In this document: positions 22,305 through 24,200 of the stretch, one piece after another
Layout of the letters: each line of letters opens with the position of its first letter
How positions within the stretch are numbered: position 1 is the first letter of the stretch
Assembly (NCBI GenBank): GCA_964578835.1
Contig: CAZOEL010000090.1
Coordinates: forward strand, 1 to 24,200
Direction: 5' to 3'
Origin: CAZOEL01 sp964578835
GTDB taxonomy: Bacteria > Desulfobacterota > Syntrophobacteria > Syntrophobacterales > Syntrophobacteraceae
DNA length: 24,200 nt
Program-made: the position numbers and the translations under genes
Notes under the pieces: model-generated
Told to the model about the DNA's origin: nothing
The model's input: the letters and a program-made list of their open reading frames with translations, nothing else
The model's database searches: none

Positions 22305-22744
22305 CTCTTGTTCTCCTCAATGACGGAATTGCTATAATGGGGTATGGCTAAAGAATTCACGTATGCAGGTTACACCTTATCAGAACCTTGTTACATCTCT
22401 GTGTCGGCGCAGCGACAAGATTGTGAAGCTGTGGGCGCCTTGACGCGATTTTGTCCTGCGGATTGCATTTCATTAGGCCTCCATCGCATGCTGAGCTTGT
22501 TATGACCACCGCTTTCTTATGCGCTTCCGGCCGGAGAAATTTATCGGCGCACAAGCTTCCCCAGCTCCAGCGCGACAGCAACCTGTCGTAATGACACAAG
22601 GATGTAATGAATAATTAACATCCCCGCGATGAACTACTCTTTTTCACGTGATATTCTTAAAGAGAATTCGCAAATAGATCAGATCTAAGCAGGATCAAAT
22701 AACCTCCTGCAAAGACAGACCCATTTCTTAAACACCGAATATGA
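22305..22744. other. Gene-free stretch before the PHP gene
   Basis: I see no credible gene in these 440 bases. GTTACA occurs at 22369-22374 and 22390-22395, and GGATGT...ACATCC forms a weak inverted repeat near 22590-22613. None is strong enough to call. Confidence 0.4.
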
Positions 22745-23608
22745 ATGGATATCAATCATATGAAAACCGACTGCGCAAATTTCGACCATCTCAAAAATAG
22801 AGATCTTCACGTTCATACGATTTACTGTCAACACGCGGAAGGCTCGATGGAAGAGTACATCATCGAGGCGATCGATCAGGGGCTTGACGAAATAGGCTTT
22901 CTTGCCCACGCCGAAGCCGGAATTCGGAAATCCAAGAGAAGCTGGCTCACGGAGGAAGACCTCGACCGGTATTGGGAAGAGGGAAAAAGTCTTCAATGCC
23001 AGTACAAAGACTGCATCATGGTATCCATCGGTTTGGAAATGGGGCTCAATCCCGAGGCATTGCTGCAATTGCTGGACATCTCTTGCCGCCATCCCTGGGA
23101 CCGAATCGGTCTTTCCTATCATTATCTGCTCGATGGCGACGACGCCCATCACAGCATCTGCTCCAGAGACGGCGCTCTGATGCTCAAGGCTTTGGATTCC
23201 CTCGATCTTACGCTCCATTACTACGAGGAGCTCCGGAAGAGCATCCGCATTCTCAAACCCGACATGCTCTGCCACCTGGATGTTATCAGAAAACATATCG
23301 AGGATCGAAGCAACGACCCCAGGGTCAAAGCTTCGATCAAGCAACTGCTCGCCGAAATGGAGCGCTCGAACGTGGCGCTGGAAATAAACACGGCAGGCTA
23401 TGACTTTGTGGGCGAGCCCTATCCCGCAAGATGGATTATCCGCGAGGCCGTTGAAAGAGGGGTAGAACTGGTCATGTGCTCTGACAGCCATAAGCCGAAC
23501 GATGTGGGACGGTATTTCAACAGCGCTGCTGACCATATTCGTAATTCTCTCGACGGAGCCTACATCTTCCCAATAGCCCGGAGGCCATGGCTTCAAGCCG
23601 CTGTGTAG
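22745..23608 (+). CDS. PHP-family phosphatase, histidinol-phosphatase-like
   Basis: This 287-residue cytoplasmic metal-dependent phosphoesterase belongs to the PHP superfamily. Metal ligands are visible: D20-L-H22-V-H24 in the first motif, H55 in GFLAHAE, E98 in GLEMG, H177 in CHLDV, and D247/H249 in CSDSHKP. The late block EINTAGYDFVGEPYPARWIIREAVERGVELVMCSDSH is typical of HisK-type histidinol phosphatases, so that is the best guess. No other his genes are nearby, and related PHP enzymes act on other phosphates, so the substrate is open. The start is uncertain: ATG 22745 and ATG 22760 both lack a strong Shine-Dalgarno. No terminator is evident. Confidence 0.85.
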   Translation: MDINHMKTDCANFDHLKNRDLHVHTIYCQHAEGSMEEYIIEAIDQGLDEIGFLAHAEAGIRKSKRSWLTEEDLDRYWEEGKSLQCQYKDCIMVSIGLEMGLNPEALLQLLDISCRHPWDRIGLSYHYLLDGDDAHHSICSRDGALMLKALDSLDLTLHYYEELRKSIRILKPDMLCHLDVIRKHIEDRSNDPRVKASIKQLLAEMERSNVALEINTAGYDFVGEPYPARWIIREAVERGVELVMCSDSHKPNDVGRYFNSAADHIRNSLDGAYIFPIARRPWLQAAV

Positions 23609-23748
23609 CGGCGCAAATCACCGCCTCAAGATAGGACTGAAAAGACCTTGCAGGGCGATGTCTGGAATGACGAACAAGTTGATTCATAATCATTTAGGCG
23701 TTAATCTGTTGGTTGTCCGGAAGGCGCTTGTTCTCGGTGTTCAAGTTT

Positions 23749-24022
23749 TTGTTGGCGCGCATAAGGGTTGGGATACGCCACCCGATCATGCTTCGATACC
23801 TCAGCATGATCGGGGATGTTCGCCCTTCGATACCTCTCAAGAAACAGCTTTTGTGGATAAGTAAAATCAATGACTTATGCTGCATTTCGAAGCCATCGAC
23901 AAGAGGCCAAACAGCTCCGATGGACTTCCAGCGGTTTCTTATCGAACACCTTGCTACGCCGAAAGCGGGGCTTACTTCGCTCAGGGCGAACGGGACACCC
24001 CAAGCCTTATGCGCGCCAACAA
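23749..24022. repeat. Inverted 24-bp arms enclosing a non-coding segment
   Basis: 23749-23772 and 23999-24022 are complementary over 24 bp with one mismatch; the shared core is GTTGGCGCGCATAAGG. The enclosed 226 nt hold a palindrome (23781-23814) and no credible gene, so this may be a MITE or a relic. The whole tail 23609-24200 is repeat-rich and gene-free. Confidence 0.65.
23781..23814. repeat. 11-bp inverted repeat
   Basis: CCCGATCATGC (23781-23791) and GCATGATCGGG (23804-23814) pair perfectly around a 12-nt loop. The loop sequence TTCGATACCTC recurs at 23826-23836. Confidence 0.7.
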
Positions 24023-24029
24023 GTTTTTT

Positions 24030-24056
24030 GGCAATAACGCAAAAGTCACATTTTCT
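24030..24056. repeat. Second copy of the arm of the 6556-6745 element
   Basis: 24030-24056 matches 6561-6587 at 26 of 27 positions (core GGCAATAACGCAAAAGTCAC). The following CACGAAA-rich part is absent, so this is a partial or end copy of the MITE-like element. Confidence 0.75.
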
Positions 24057-24089
24057 ACAGATCCTTCCGATTTCTTGATTCAACAGCAT

Positions 24090-24131
24090 TGGGGCAACGC
24101 CCCAGGCTATGGTGTTGCGTCCCTTTGGGAC
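24090..24131. repeat. Pair of tight GC-rich hairpins
   Basis: TGGGGCAACGCCCCA (24090-24104) and GTCCCTTTGGGAC (24119-24131) each form a stem with a 3-nt loop. Adjacent hairpins of this type are usual in REP-like dispersed repeats. Confidence 0.6.
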
Positions 24132-24167
24132 TTTGCATCCGGTGTGTCGTCAATATTGTTTCTTCCC

Positions 24168-24200
24168 GTGGAAGCGGGCCCCCTCTCCCTCAGGGAGAGG
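24168..24200. repeat. GGGAGAGG palindrome at the right edge
   Basis: CCTCTCCCTCAGGGAGAGG (24182-24200) is a 9-1-9 perfect palindrome. 24168-24189 is the inverted partner of 1-22. The element probably runs past the window edge. Confidence 0.7.

Noticed and set aside
22357..22599. 80-codon minus-strand frame whose start resembles the HYDR motif of the Cys-rich protein
   Set aside because: The match is only about 15 bases, which is expected by chance in 24 kb, and the Cys pattern does not follow.
22685..23596. 303-codon minus-strand open frame opposite the PHP gene
   Set aside because: The plus strand carries the complete set of PHP metal ligands; the antisense product shows nothing.

Overview
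This is a chromosomal window of moderately high GC from a Gram-negative bacterium. Three things suggest an anaerobic deltaproteobacterium (Desulfobacterota, Syntrophobacter-like): long multidomain His-Asp phosphorelay proteins, a PEP-CTERM-like exported protein, and many CGTCATTCCGGC palindromic repeats. The lineage is inference only; no rRNA or other marker gene is present. I saw no tRNA, rRNA or CRISPR array.

Layout. (1) 1-300: a palindromic repeat nested inside a second inverted repeat. (2) 389-1535: two small signalling proteins, a REC-HisKA protein without an ATPase domain and a stand-alone receiver. (3) 1780-3081: a PIN-PhoH ATPase. (4) 3395-14493: a divalent-cation and membrane cluster. 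In order it holds DUF5132-like protein 1, a metK 3' relic, mgtE, 22-residue-repeat protein A, an MgtC-family gene, DUF5132-like protein 2 (frameshifted), metK, a large P-type ATPase with an HMA-like N-terminus, 22-residue-repeat protein B, and a stand-alone HMA-like protein. (5) 14496-20521: a small Cys-rich protein and a translationally coupled pair, a hybrid histidine kinase and a REC-PAS-GAF-GGDEF-EAL protein. (6) 20860-23608: an FRG-domain protein, a PEP-CTERM-like exported protein and a PHP-family phosphatase. (7) 23609-24200: repeats only.

The main observation is that region 4 looks like an old tandem block duplication. The order DUF5132(+), metK(-), cation transporter(-), 22-residue-repeat protein(-), plus-strand gene occurs twice. 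In the left copy metK survives only as a 3' relic and the transporter is MgtE; in the right copy metK is intact and the transporter is the P-type ATPase. The recurring parts (small GxxxG-rich membrane-like proteins, amphipathic 22-residue repeat proteins, HMA-like GRxR domains, transporters) suggest an uncharacterised metal-transport membrane platform or compartment. No function has been shown for it here.

Pho-box-like direct repeats (7-4-7 spacing) lie upstream of the HMA-like gene and of the MgtC gene, each 10 nt from a -10-like hexamer. This would tie the cluster to a PhoB-type response regulator. Further similar repeats lie at 12879-12896 and 20636-20664.

Gene starts were moved downstream of the longest possible reading frame wherever a Shine-Dalgarno sequence supported it. 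All family names come from motif recognition by eye, not from a database search.
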